A stretch of DNA of 11,085 nt from JBOHSA01 sp050732995 (GCA_050732995.1 JBOHSA010000174.1:1-11085), one strand, 5' to 3'. Positions 1 to 7,473 are shown, numbered from the stretch's first letter. Made by a program: numbers and translations. Notes: generated by a model not told the origin, from the sequence alone.

Positions 1-1
1 G

Positions 2-1561
2 GCCGCGCTCGCCCTCGGCTGGGGCGGGTGGCGCGTGATCCGGGGCCCGATCGCCGGCGTCGCATCGGGCGGTCTCGACCCCAAGCGGGTCGCCGTCCTG
101 TACTTCGCCGACTTCAGCCGCGACAGCTCGCTCGGCTATCTCGCCGACGGCCTGACCGAAGCGCTGATCGACGAGCTGGGGCAGGTCCAGGCGCTGACCG
201 TAGTCTCGCGCAATGGGGTGAGCCCCTACCGGCGCAGGGAGCTGGCGCCCGATTCGGTGGCGCGCGCGCTCCAGGCCGGCACCCTCGTCGGGGGGAGCGT
301 CGAGCAGGTGGGCCCCCGCGTCCGCGTTTCGTTCGGCCTGATCGATGGCACCAGCGGCGCGGAATACCGGCGCGGGAGCTTCGAGCACCCGGCGGGGGAA
401 GCCCTGACGATTCGCGACTCGCTCGCCCGCCAGGTCTCGGTATTCCTCCGGGAATGGCTGGGCGAGGAGGTGCGGCTGCGCGAGGAGCGGACTGGCACGC
501 GGAATCCCGCCGCCTGGACGCTGGTGCAGCGGGCGGAGAAACTGCGCAAGGACGCGCAGGTCCTGGCGCGCACGGACGCGGCCGGCGCGATGGCCCTGTT
601 CGAGCGGGCCGACTCGCTTCTGGCGCAGGCCGAGCAGCTGGACGACCGCTGGATCGTCCCGGTGGAGCAGCGGGGCATCGTCGTGTACCGGCTCTCTCGA
701 TTGCACCGCGCGCCGGGCGAGGCGGAGCCGTACCTGCGCACCGCTTTCGCGCACGCGGAGCGGGCCCTCGCGCGCGACCCCAAGAACGCCGACGCCCTCG
801 AGCTGCGCGGGACCGTTCGCTATCGCCGCCTGGAGCTCGGCCTCGACCCGGAGCCGGAACGGGAGCGCCGGCTGGCCGAGGCGGAGGCGGACCTGTTGGC
901 CGCGACCCAGCACAATCCCACGCAAGTGGGAGCGTGGTACATCCTCTCGGTCCTGTACTACAACAAGCGCTCCCTCGTGGACGCGAACCTGGCCGCGCGT
1001 CGGGCCTACGACGCGGACGCCTACCTCGCCGCCGCGGATCAGGTCCTGTTTCGCCTGTTCATCACGTCGTACGACCTCGAGCAGTTCCAGCAGGCGGCGA
1101 ACTGGTGCGAGACGGGACGCCGCCGGTTCCCGCAGTACTGGCCGCTCGCGGAATGCGAGTTGTTGCTCATGACGACCCCCGTGCGCCCGGCCGACCCGGA
1201 GCGGGCCTGGCAGATCGCGGAGCAGGTGACCCAGCTGCGGGCCGCGCCGGACCGGGAGGTTGGTCGTCTCCGAGAGCAGATTCTCGCTGCCGCCGTGCTG
1301 GCACGGGCCCAGCTGGGCGACAGCGCCCGCCGCGTGCTCGACCGGTCCCGGGGCAACGCGCGGATCGATCCCCCGCGCGAACTGCTCGGCTATCAGGCGT
1401 GGGTGTACACGACACTCGGCAACCTCGATCGCGCATTGGAGCTCTTACGCGAGTACTTCGTGGCCAGCCCGGACCACCGCCGCGGCTTTCGGCTCCACGT
1501 ACACTGGTGGTGGCGTCCGCTGCAAGACGACCCCCGGTTCAGAGCGCTCATCGCCGGCTGA
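2..1561 (+). CDS. C-terminal part of a membrane-anchored TolB-like/TPR sensor protein, possibly the tail of a Ser/Thr kinase (5' end outside window)
   Basis: The reading frame is open from the left edge, so the gene is 5'-truncated and 519 residues are visible. The first dozen residues (AALALGWGGWRV) look like the end of a transmembrane helix. About residues 28-150 resemble the TolB/FlgO-like domain: KRVAVLYFADFS, then YLADGLTEALIDEL, then LTVVSRNGVSPYR. The rest is Ala/Arg/Leu-rich helical sequence consistent with TPR-type repeats, ending in WWWRPLQDDPRF, a closing motif I associate with such proteins. In Gemmatimonadota and Acidobacteriota this arrangement commonly follows an N-terminal Ser/Thr kinase or a DNA-binding domain; which one applies here is outside the window. 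The TolB-like part probably lies outside the cytoplasm and may mediate protein contacts. A GTG at 35 could be misread as the start, but coding clearly continues upstream. The kinase link is inference. Confidence 0.8.
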   Translation, partial: AALALGWGGWRVIRGPIAGVASGGLDPKRVAVLYFADFSRDSSLGYLADGLTEALIDELGQVQALTVVSRNGVSPYRRRELAPDSVARALQAGTLVGGSVEQVGPRVRVSFGLIDGTSGAEYRRGSFEHPAGEALTIRDSLARQVSVFLREWLGEEVRLREERTGTRNPAAWTLVQRAEKLRKDAQVLARTDAAGAMALFERADSLLAQAEQLDDRWIVPVEQRGIVVYRLSRLHRAPGEAEPYLRTAFAHAERALARDPKNADALELRGTVRYRRLELGLDPEPERERRLAEAEADLLAATQHNPTQVGAWYILSVLYYNKRSLVDANLAARRAYDADAYLAAADQVLFRLFITSYDLEQFQQAANWCETGRRRFPQYWPLAECELLLMTTPVRPADPERAWQIAEQVTQLRAAPDREVGRLREQILAAAVLARAQLGDSARRVLDRSRGNARIDPPRELLGYQAWVYTTLGNLDRALELLREYFVASPDHRRGFRLHVHWWWRPLQDDPRFRALIAG

Positions 1562-1735
1562 CCGCTTGTAGCGTGCGCGCAACAATTCCGGCGTTGGGCC
1601 GGTCCCTCAGCCAACGGGAACCAGCCCGGAGTCGGTAGCTCAAGCGACGATCGGACAGGGAGTTAGACGCTCTGTTCCAGCGGCGGACAGAGGGTGCAGG
1701 ATTTGCTGCCTCGGGCAGCGGTGGGCGACTGGTCA

Positions 1736-1751
1736 TGTGAACAATTTCACA
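1736..1751. promoter_or_regulatory. Candidate CRP/FNR-family operator (TGTGA-N6-TCACA)
   Basis: TGTGAACAATTTCACA contains both perfect half-sites of the E. coli CRP consensus, TGTGA and TCACA, separated by exactly 6 bp; the symmetry extends to 6-bp arms (TGTGAA/TTCACA). It is an AT-rich island in GC-rich DNA, ending 62 bp before the ATG of lipoprotein A, inside a 252-bp gap (1562-1813) that holds no gene I can support. A position upstream of or overlapping a promoter fits activation or repression by a CRP/FNR-type regulator. No regulator gene is in the window and no clear -35/-10 pair is visible, so function is inferred from the motif alone. Confidence 0.45.
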
Positions 1752-1802
1752 AGCCAGGCGCCCAGACTGGCCGGCGCGCCGCACCCCCAAAACAGTCGAA
1801 CT

Positions 1803-1806
1803 GGAG
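1803..1806 (+). promoter_or_regulatory. Ribosome binding site of lipoprotein A
   Basis: GGAG lies 7 nt before the ATG at 1814. It decides this start over an in-frame GTG at 1694: only the ATG gives a clean lipoprotein signal peptide, and the 40 extra residues from 1694 look like non-coding sequence. Confidence 0.8.
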
Positions 1807-1813
1807 CCGTCGT

Positions 1814-3700
1814 ATGAAACGCCTCAAGCTGGTCCCTCTGGTGGCGATCGCAATCATCGGCTGTCTGGACGGCACGGGCCCGCGGCGGCCCGGCGGGCCG
1901 AACGCGCTCATCTCCGACGGCGCGCACGGCACCACGCACAAGTTCTTCTTCTTCCTGCCGCCCATGGTGCCCAATCCGAGCCCGACGGGCATCTTCAACG
2001 GGTTCCTCTCGCCGGCCGTGGAGATCTGCCAGCTCGCCGGGGATGAGAACACGTCCTGTTTGACGACCATCGCGACGTTCACCATGACGTCCGGCCCGGG
2101 ATCCGTCATCCGCGTCGTCCCCGCAGACCAGCACTACATCGTCAACTGGCACACCGATCAGTCCCCGAGTCTCCTGCCAAGCCCGACCATCTATCGGATT
2201 CAAGTGTTCAGTCAGCTGTCGGCGCCGCGGGAGTTGCTCGGCGTCGCGGACGTGCAGCTCGCTGACAATGGCAAAGAGGCGAAAAGCCTGACGAGCAATC
2301 AGATGATCGGCCTGGTCGACGGGCGCACCCTGCCGATCAAGTTCCGCATCGAATTCGGGGCCGTAGACCTGTGCCCCGAGACGTCGGACCCGTGTGCTCG
2401 GGCCACCGTTGGGACCGAAGGCGGCCCGCTCGTGGCGACGGACGACGACGGCGTGGCGCTGGCCTTCGCGGACTTCCCGGCCGGCTGGTCGCTCACGCCT
2501 CGGGAAGTGTCGATCACGCAGATCGTCACGGGCGATGACGAAGGCGTGTTCGGGCCGGGCGAGGGCCCGCTCGAGGGCGCTCCGGAAGGCGTCCGACAAT
2601 ACCCGCTGTTCTTCGAATACTCCACCGACCCGCCGGGAACGTTCAACGCCTCGGTCCGGATCGGGGTGTGCAACGTTGGGGAAGAGGGCGCCTTCCATCC
2701 GCCCCATCGGGAAACGACGGCCCTGGCCTTGGGCGCGACGGCGGACCACGGTTTCGTGGTCCTCGATTTCGCGCCCACGAGCGATCTCCTGGGTGGTTGC
2801 GTCGGTGTCACGCCGACCCCTGGGGGGGGCGGAGGGGACATCGGGCTGAATCGGCTCGACGGCTGGCAGGGCCTGCTCGCCCGAGCCGGAGCCGTCGCGG
2901 CGAATCTGCTCGCCCCGCGGGCCCTCGAGGCCGTGGTCCTGGTGGACGGCGGGATGGGCGGCTCGACCGAGTTCTTCTCTCCGGTCGGGACGGTTGACAC
3001 GGCCCCGGACCTCATCATCGAGAGTCTGAGCCACAGCCCCGCCAGCCCGACCACGGCGGATGCGGTCACTTACACCGCGGTGGTAAAGAACCAAGGCTTC
3101 GGGGCCGCGCCCGCTTCTACCGTCGGGTTCCTGGTGGGCGATGTCCCGACTTTCGCCACGGTCGCCGTGCCGGCCCTCGCGTCCAACGCCACGTTCAGCG
3201 CGCAGGTGACGCTCGGTCCTCGGACAGCCGGGGAATACGCCGACACAGCGCGCGCCGACCTCAATGGGGACGTCACCGAGACGGACGAGACCAACAACGA
3301 CTTCACAGGGCCAGTCTACACAGTTGTGCCCGTGGGAGTGGACCTGGTCAGCGTGGCGTTGAGCTCTACCACGCTCACCATCGGGGGCCCCAACATCCCG
3401 TACGAAGCGACCGTGGCGAATGGGACAGGCGGGACGCTCTCCGACGTGTTCATCCAGGCATATGTTGAACAGGGAGAGGCGTCGAGAGCGGCAGGCGGAG
3501 TCGTGGTTCTATGCGGCGCCGGGAACGGCGTGCTCCCACCGGGAACGTGCAGTTTCAGCTTCACAACCATCGCCTCCAACGCAACAGCGGGAACGGGAAC
3601 GCTTGTTCCCGGCAGCGCGACGGTGCGCTTCGAACTCAGGCAGGGGACAGAAACCGTCCATGATGTCTTGACCATTCCCGTAACACTTGTGAGCCCGTGA
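1814..3700 (+). CDS. Secreted lipoprotein A: conserved N-terminal module, ZU5-like segment, C-terminal CARDB/Ig-like domains
   Basis: This is a 628-residue lipoprotein of unknown function. The signal peptide MKRLKLVPLVAIAIIGC ends in lipobox IIGC, with Cys17 as the lipidation site. Residues about 34-190 form a module I cannot name: SDG at 34, FFFFLPP at 44-50, YIVNWHT at 108-114, LPIKFRIE at 173-180, then a CP...CA pair. A following segment (GTEGGPLVATDDDGVALAF and a later SVRIGVC) recalls ZU5 domains. A Pro/Gly linker (PGGGGGD) and GGSTEFF (382-388) lead to a clear CARDB-type Ig-like domain at about 397-505 (APDLIIESLSHSPASP through TETDETNNDF), and a second Ig-like domain runs to the end. 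CARDB domains generally mediate adhesion or bind ligands outside the cell, so a surface binding role is likely. Its first ~390 residues are paralogous to the lipoprotein at 5201. A strong hairpin follows the stop. Confidence 0.85.
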   Translation: MKRLKLVPLVAIAIIGCLDGTGPRRPGGPNALISDGAHGTTHKFFFFLPPMVPNPSPTGIFNGFLSPAVEICQLAGDENTSCLTTIATFTMTSGPGSVIRVVPADQHYIVNWHTDQSPSLLPSPTIYRIQVFSQLSAPRELLGVADVQLADNGKEAKSLTSNQMIGLVDGRTLPIKFRIEFGAVDLCPETSDPCARATVGTEGGPLVATDDDGVALAFADFPAGWSLTPREVSITQIVTGDDEGVFGPGEGPLEGAPEGVRQYPLFFEYSTDPPGTFNASVRIGVCNVGEEGAFHPPHRETTALALGATADHGFVVLDFAPTSDLLGGCVGVTPTPGGGGGDIGLNRLDGWQGLLARAGAVAANLLAPRALEAVVLVDGGMGGSTEFFSPVGTVDTAPDLIIESLSHSPASPTTADAVTYTAVVKNQGFGAAPASTVGFLVGDVPTFATVAVPALASNATFSAQVTLGPRTAGEYADTARADLNGDVTETDETNNDFTGPVYTVVPVGVDLVSVALSSTTLTIGGPNIPYEATVANGTGGTLSDVFIQAYVEQGEASRAAGGVVVLCGAGNGVLPPGTCSFSFTTIASNATAGTGTLVPGSATVRFELRQGTETVHDVLTIPVTLVSP

Positions 3701-3736
3701 GGATGGAGCTGGTATTCGACGAGTAGACGCGGAATC

Positions 3737-3768
3737 CAACGGGCGGCTCCTCCAGGAGCCGCCCGTTG
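3737..3768 (+). terminator. Hairpin terminator after lipoprotein A
   Basis: A perfect 14-bp inverted repeat (CAACGGGCGGCTCC and its complement) flanks a 4-nt TCCA loop, 36 nt after the lipoprotein stop. The T-tract is poor (TTGCGTTCTG), as is common in GC-rich genomes. It separates lipoprotein A from the sugar dehydrogenase transcript. Confidence 0.8.
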
Positions 3769-3800
3769 CGTTCTGCACCACCTATTGCCCGCTTCGCGCA

Positions 3801-3841
3801 TGGCCGAGCCCCGCCGCACGCCCTATTCTTAGCCCCCATCC
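3801..3841 (+). promoter_or_regulatory. Putative promoter of the sugar dehydrogenase, copy 1 of a shared 23-bp element
   Basis: Positions 3819-3841 (containing CCCTATTCTTAGCCCCCATC) are identical over 23 bp to 7492-7514 upstream of the M24 gene. TATTCT (3824-3829) could be a -10 hexamer. Exactly 17 bp upstream is TGGCCG (3801-3806), which also occurs 17 bp upstream of the other copy and is the candidate -35 position. Transcription would start near 3831-3836, giving a leader of about 30 nt. The promoter reading is inference; the repeat and its spacing are direct observations. Confidence 0.6.
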
Positions 3842-3854
3842 GTTTCCACCAATC

Positions 3855-3858
3855 GGAG
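3855..3858 (+). promoter_or_regulatory. Ribosome binding site selecting the GTG start of the sugar dehydrogenase
   Basis: GGAG sits 7 nt before GTG 3866. This supports the non-ATG start, as does the signal peptide that begins there. Confidence 0.7.
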
Positions 3859-3865
3859 ACCTCCA

Positions 3866-5002
3866 GTGCCTACCCGCCGCTACTTCCCCCTCCCCGCGCT
3901 CCTGGCGATCGCCGCCGCCTCCCCGGCCTGCGCGCAAACCGCGCCGCAAGTCTTCGAGTCGCAGCGCCACCGGTTCCGGGTCGTCACGGTCGCCGGCGGG
4001 CTGGAGCACCCCTGGGGGCTCGCCTTCCTCCCCGACGGCCGCATGCTCGTGACCGAGCGCCCGGGGCGGCTGCGGATCGCGGAACCGGACGGCCGGCTGT
4101 CCGACCCACTCGCAGGCGTCCCCGAGGTCGCGGCCGAGGGCCAGGGCGGCCTGCTCGACGTCGTCCTACCGCCCGACTTCGCCCAGTCCCGGCTCGTCTA
4201 CCTGAGCTACGCCGAGCCGGCGGAGGACGGCACCGCCGGGACGGCCGTGGCCCGCGCGCGGTTCGGCCCGGGCCGGCTCGAGAACCTCCAGGTGATCTTC
4301 CGCCAGGACCCCAAGGTGACGGGCGGCGCGCACTTCGGCTCGCGCCTCGTGTTCGCGCGCGACGGCACCCTGTTCATCACGACCGGCGACCGGCAGCACC
4401 GCGAGTACGTCCAGGATCTCTCCCGCCACCAGGGCAAGGTGATCCGCATCCGGCCCGACGGCTCGATCCCGGCCGACAACCCGTTCGTCCGCACGCCCGG
4501 CGCGAAACCTGAGATCTGGTCCTACGGCCACCGCAACATCCAGGGCGCGGCGCTGCATCCCGAGACCGGGCAGCTCTGGACGGTGGAGCACGGCGCGCGC
4601 GGCGGCGACGAGCTGAACGCGCCCAAAGCGGGACGCAATTACGGCTGGCCGGTGATCACCTACGGCCGCGACTACTCCGGCGCGACCATCGGCGAAGGCA
4701 CCGCCAAACCGGGCATGGAGCAGCCGCTCCACTACTGGGATCCGTCCATCGCGCCCAGCGGCCTCCTGTGCTACACGGGCGACAAGTTCCCCGGCTGGCG
4801 GGGGAACCTGTTCGTGGGGGCGCTCGGCTTCGAGCTCGTGGCGCGCCTCGAATTGGACGGGGACCGCGTGACGGCCGAAGAGCGCCTGCTCCAGGGGTTC
4901 GGCGACCGGATCCGGACCGTGCGCCAGGGTCCTGACGGCTACATCTACCTGCTCACGGACGAGAACGAGGGCCGGATACTGCGGCTCGAGCCGGCGCCCT
5001 GA
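3866..5002 (+). CDS. Exported PQQ-dependent sugar dehydrogenase (YliI/aldose sugar dehydrogenase, GSDH family)
   Basis: This is a 378-residue beta-propeller quinoprotein expected to oxidise aldose sugars outside the cytoplasm, passing electrons from PQQ to the respiratory chain. It starts at GTG (GGAG 7 nt upstream) with signal peptide MPTRRYFPLPALLAIAAASPACA, probable cleavage before Gln24; the TRRYF could act as a Tat motif. Family blocks run in the order seen in E. coli YliI: HPWGLAFLPDGRMLVTERPG (from 48), HFGSRLVFARDGTLFITTGD (156-175) with His178 just after, QGKVIRIRPDG and IPADNPF, WSYGHRNIQG (218), EHGARGGDELN (241-251), NYGWP, then RIRTVRQGPDGYIYLLTDE near the C-terminus. The length is normal for the family. 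His178, Arg223 and the EHGARGGDE loop are likely PQQ/active-site elements by analogy. PQQ synthesis genes are not in view. It is probably monocistronic from the shared promoter element. Confidence 0.92.
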   Translation: MPTRRYFPLPALLAIAAASPACAQTAPQVFESQRHRFRVVTVAGGLEHPWGLAFLPDGRMLVTERPGRLRIAEPDGRLSDPLAGVPEVAAEGQGGLLDVVLPPDFAQSRLVYLSYAEPAEDGTAGTAVARARFGPGRLENLQVIFRQDPKVTGGAHFGSRLVFARDGTLFITTGDRQHREYVQDLSRHQGKVIRIRPDGSIPADNPFVRTPGAKPEIWSYGHRNIQGAALHPETGQLWTVEHGARGGDELNAPKAGRNYGWPVITYGRDYSGATIGEGTAKPGMEQPLHYWDPSIAPSGLLCYTGDKFPGWRGNLFVGALGFELVARLELDGDRVTAEERLLQGFGDRIRTVRQGPDGYIYLLTDENEGRILRLEPAP

Positions 5003-5026
5003 ATCGAACGGCATCGGCTCCCTGCG

Positions 5027-5046
5027 ACAGGCCGTGTCGGGCCTGT
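5027..5046 (+). terminator. Possible weak terminator after the sugar dehydrogenase
   Basis: ACAGGCC and GGCCTGT form a 7-bp stem around a 6-nt loop, 24 nt after the stop. There is no T-tract and the stem is much weaker than those after the lipoproteins, so read-through into lipoprotein B is possible. Confidence 0.35.
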
Positions 5047-5188
5047 AGACCGGCCGCCACGGATTCCTTCAAACATCGCGCCCTGCTGCCTGGGTAAGCC
5101 TCAGTTGCGCATCACGTTACGCCCATTCCGCCCGACTGGCGCCTCGGCGCAAATTATGCGACATTGACAGGTCTCACCCCCTCCGTTC

Positions 5189-5192
5189 GGAG
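5189..5192 (+). promoter_or_regulatory. Ribosome binding site of lipoprotein B
   Basis: GGAG lies 8 nt before ATG 5201 and supports this start. The 198-bp gap before it (5003-5200) contains the weak hairpin and an AT-rich patch near 5148-5170, but no promoter I would stand behind. Confidence 0.75.
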
Positions 5193-5200
5193 CGATCCCG

Positions 5201-7393
5201 ATGAGACGTTGGCTCCTACTTTCCTTTGCCGCCGCCCTGCTCGTTGGGTGCAGAGACGCGCAGCGCCCCATCGCCGAGCCCTCGTTCGCCATTTCGGACG
5301 GTTCCTCGGGCGGCAACACCGAGTTCTTTTTCTACCCGCCGCTGGCGGCGAACCCGAGCGGCGATCCGAACTTCGACGCCGGGGCGGCCAACCCGTTTCT
5401 CGCCCCGTTCGCGAAGATCTGCGAGCTCGCCCTGGGCGCCGACCCCACGGGCGGCGACGCGACGTGCGTCCTGGACGTGACGCCCCCGGGCAACCTCGGG
5501 GGGTTGCCGCTGGTGTTCGACGCGGCGGGCGAGTTCTACAAGGTCAACTGGCACACCTCGGAATCCAACCTGGACGAGGCCACGTTCTACCGGATCGAGG
5601 TGTTCGCGGTGCCGGTGACCGGGCTCCCGACGGCGCAGGACCGCGCCGATTTCCGGTACGGCTTCCGCGACATCGATCCCGCGACGAACGTCGGCAGTTG
5701 CACCGGCGAGCCGTTCTGCAAGGTCAACAACGGGTCCAACGTGGCCCTCAAGGTGCGTATCGAGCGGTTCGCGTCGTGCCCTGACACGCGGACGTGCGCG
5801 TCCCAGTTCATCCCCGCGAATCAGGCGGTGAACCTGACGCTGCCGTCGACCAACGAGCTGTTCGTGCCCGCCCAAGGCGGCACCGACTTCTTCGTGAATT
5901 TCGATCTGTGCAGCGCGGCCGAAGAGGCGGCGGTCGATGCCGCGATCGATCTCCCCACGTTCGGGCCGTGCTTCAAGACCAAGACGCCCTTCACCGGCCA
6001 GCTCACGACACCGGCGATCATCTCCGTGTGCGAGCCGCTGGATTTCATACCGCCCGAGTATTCTCATACGCAGACCGACCAGATTGCCTTGCATCACTTC
6101 AGCACCACGGGCGGCACGCCGACGAACCCGATCGGCTTTGTCGAGGCTCTCCCCGAGGCCAACCGGTGCCTCAGCCCCCAGGCGAGCGCGCCGCGCGGCA
6201 ACCTGCTCCGGCGATTCGCGCAAGCCCTGGGGCATCGCGTCCTGGCGTTCCTGACGCCCCGGCCGCTGGTCGCCAGCACCGTGGTGGTCGACTTCGGGGC
6301 CGGCGGCTCCACGGACGGCTTCTTCAGCTTCTTCAAGCTGGCTCTCCCCGGGAAGTTCGAGTACCTGATTCCGGCCGACGCCCTTCAAGTCGCCCCGGCC
6401 GGCTCGCCCAAGACGATCAAGGCGCGAGTGACCGATCTGACCGGCGCCGGGATTCGGAATGCCCGCGTGCACTGGAAAGTCGTCGACTCCCCGAGCGACG
6501 CGGCCGCGGTCACTCCAGTCACCGTGCTCACCGACGCCAACGGCGTGGCCGCGGTCACGCTGATGCTCGACCCACAGTCCGGCGACAACGTGGTGGACGC
6601 CACCGGCAAAGGGATAGCCGACGCCCGCGAGAGTGGCTGCCCCGTGCCCGGCGTTGGGATGAACGCGAGCTGCAACGGACCGCGCGCGACGTTCGACCCG
6701 TTCATCCCCCTGAACCGCGCGATCGACGGGATGGTGGGGGAAAGCAGCGTGCGGATCGCCCAGAACACCCGCCTGCCGTTCACGGTCTGCAGCCAGGGGT
6801 TCGGGACGGCCACCATCAATGGATTCATCGGCGCGGCCGAGTGGTTCTGCGCCTTCTCGGAGCAGTTCACCGCGAACCTGCCCGGGGGCTCCACGACGCC
6901 GGCGACCGTCTTCTGGATGAACGACGGCGCCAACCTGTACGTCGCGGTGCGGGTGCCTCAGTCGGCAGCGGACCAGGACAACATTCTCCGATTCGACTTC
7001 GACAGCGATGGGGACGATGCCGGCGTGGCCGAGGCCGGCGACGACGTCTTGGAATTCGACGTCGGCACCTCGGTGACGCGCGACCGGCACCTCACCGCCA
7101 AGTGCGCGAGCTCGACCCAGTCGTTCTGCGGCGCCGACGACACGAGCATCGGCGGCGGGCAGAACAATATCGTGGCCCAGTTCTCCAATGACGGGACCTT
7201 CAGCTATTACGAGCTGTCGCACCCGCTGACGGGAGACGGCGCGACGCTCGGCGCCACCGGGCCGGCAATCGATTTCACCCGCCACGCCGGCCAACCGCTG
7301 GGGTGGTACCTGACGCTGCACCTCGGCAAAGGGACGAAAGGCAAGACGGTATATCCGGGGTTCCGGACCTACCGCGCGATCGCCGTGCAGTAG
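5201..7393 (+). CDS. Secreted lipoprotein B: paralogue of lipoprotein A with Big_1-like and CBM9/DOMON-like C-terminus
   Basis: This is a 730-residue lipoprotein with signal MRRWLLLSFAAALLVGC, lipobox LVGC and lipidated Cys17. Residues about 30-190 repeat the module of lipoprotein A: SDG at 32, FFFYPP at 42-47, YKVNWHT at 113-119, VALKVRIE at 181-188, then CP...CA. The next stretch also aligns (PAIISVC, a later Cys, then GGSTDGFF at 368-375). After this the two proteins diverge. Here about 388-470 looks like a Big_1-type Ig-like domain (PKTIKARVTDLTGAGIRNA, then VLTDANGVAAVTLML). About 537-730 resembles the CBM9/DOMON-like sandwich (ATINGFIGAAEWFCAF, FWMNDGANLYVAVRVP). It carries an Asp-rich FDFDSDGDD at 598-606 that could bind calcium. 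Two Cys-rich patches might form disulfides. The domains suggest surface carbohydrate or cofactor binding; the true ligand is unknown. Tandem hairpins follow the stop. Confidence 0.85.
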   Translation: MRRWLLLSFAAALLVGCRDAQRPIAEPSFAISDGSSGGNTEFFFYPPLAANPSGDPNFDAGAANPFLAPFAKICELALGADPTGGDATCVLDVTPPGNLGGLPLVFDAAGEFYKVNWHTSESNLDEATFYRIEVFAVPVTGLPTAQDRADFRYGFRDIDPATNVGSCTGEPFCKVNNGSNVALKVRIERFASCPDTRTCASQFIPANQAVNLTLPSTNELFVPAQGGTDFFVNFDLCSAAEEAAVDAAIDLPTFGPCFKTKTPFTGQLTTPAIISVCEPLDFIPPEYSHTQTDQIALHHFSTTGGTPTNPIGFVEALPEANRCLSPQASAPRGNLLRRFAQALGHRVLAFLTPRPLVASTVVVDFGAGGSTDGFFSFFKLALPGKFEYLIPADALQVAPAGSPKTIKARVTDLTGAGIRNARVHWKVVDSPSDAAAVTPVTVLTDANGVAAVTLMLDPQSGDNVVDATGKGIADARESGCPVPGVGMNASCNGPRATFDPFIPLNRAIDGMVGESSVRIAQNTRLPFTVCSQGFGTATINGFIGAAEWFCAFSEQFTANLPGGSTTPATVFWMNDGANLYVAVRVPQSAADQDNILRFDFDSDGDDAGVAEAGDDVLEFDVGTSVTRDRHLTAKCASSTQSFCGADDTSIGGGQNNIVAQFSNDGTFSYYELSHPLTGDGATLGATGPAIDFTRHAGQPLGWYLTLHLGKGTKGKTVYPGFRTYRAIAVQ

Positions 7394-7406
7394 GGGCGGC
7401 GCGGCC

Positions 7407-7426
7407 CGCTCCCCGAGGGGGCGTTT
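7407..7426 (+). terminator. First of two tandem hairpins after lipoprotein B
   Basis: A 7-bp G/C stem (7407-7413 with 7417-7423, one T-G wobble, 3-nt loop) is followed by TTT, 13 nt after the stop. It is a short intrinsic-terminator-like element. Confidence 0.45.
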
Positions 7427-7428
7427 GA

Positions 7429-7461
7429 CGGGCTTCCGAGGCTGACGGCCTCGGAAGCCCG
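7429..7461 (+). terminator. Main hairpin terminator after lipoprotein B
   Basis: A perfect 14-bp stem (CGGGCTTCCGAGGC and its complement) encloses a 5-nt TGACG loop. It matches the terminator after lipoprotein A in stem length and location but not in sequence, and insulates the M24 operon from upstream transcription. Confidence 0.8.
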
Positions 7462-7473
7462 CTGTGCTTCGAG

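Noticed and set aside
1588..1616. Short alternative hairpins (CCGGC/GCCGG and CGTTGG/CCAACG) as a terminator for the left-edge gene
   Set aside because: The stems are 5-6 bp, mutually exclusive and lack a T-tract; too weak next to the 14-bp stems elsewhere.
28..1638. Overlapping plus-strand frame over the left-edge gene (536 codons)
   Set aside because: The translation is Arg/Pro/Gly-rich without motifs, whereas frame 2 gives a clear TolB-like domain.
1705..1719. GCTGCC-TCG-GGCAGC hairpin before lipoprotein A as a terminator or leader element
   Set aside because: A 6-bp stem with no T-tract is expected by chance in GC-rich DNA; no supporting context.
1740..1751. AACAATTTCACA matches the E. 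coli lac operator region and the M13 reverse-primer site, suggesting vector contamination
   Set aside because: The identity is only 12 bp and the flanks do not match lac or vector sequence; the CRP-like palindrome is an adequate explanation.
1694..1813. Upstream GTG start extending lipoprotein A by 40 residues
   Set aside because: The extension would bury the signal peptide and run through the CRP-like palindrome; the ATG at 1814 has a good RBS and gives a perfect lipoprotein signal.
3594..3611. Intragenic inverted repeat (CGGGAAC-GCTT-GTTCCCG) near the end of lipoprotein A
   Set aside because: It lies within coding sequence that continues through it and has no T-tract; probably incidental to a Gly/Thr-rich stretch.
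5148..5160. Partial palindrome CGCAAATTATGCG upstream of lipoprotein B as an operator
   Set aside because: The arms are only 4 bp and it does not resemble the element upstream of lipoprotein A; not enough to call.
5164..5169. TTGACA as a -35 box for lipoprotein B
   Set aside because: It is 31 bp from the start codon, so the -10 would fall on the RBS, and no TATAAT-like hexamer is there.
5216..7321. Long antisense open frame (701 codons) across lipoprotein B
   Set aside because: The composition is Arg/Gly/Ala/Val-rich and low in complexity, typical of a shadow frame; the plus strand has a lipobox, RBS and recognisable domains.
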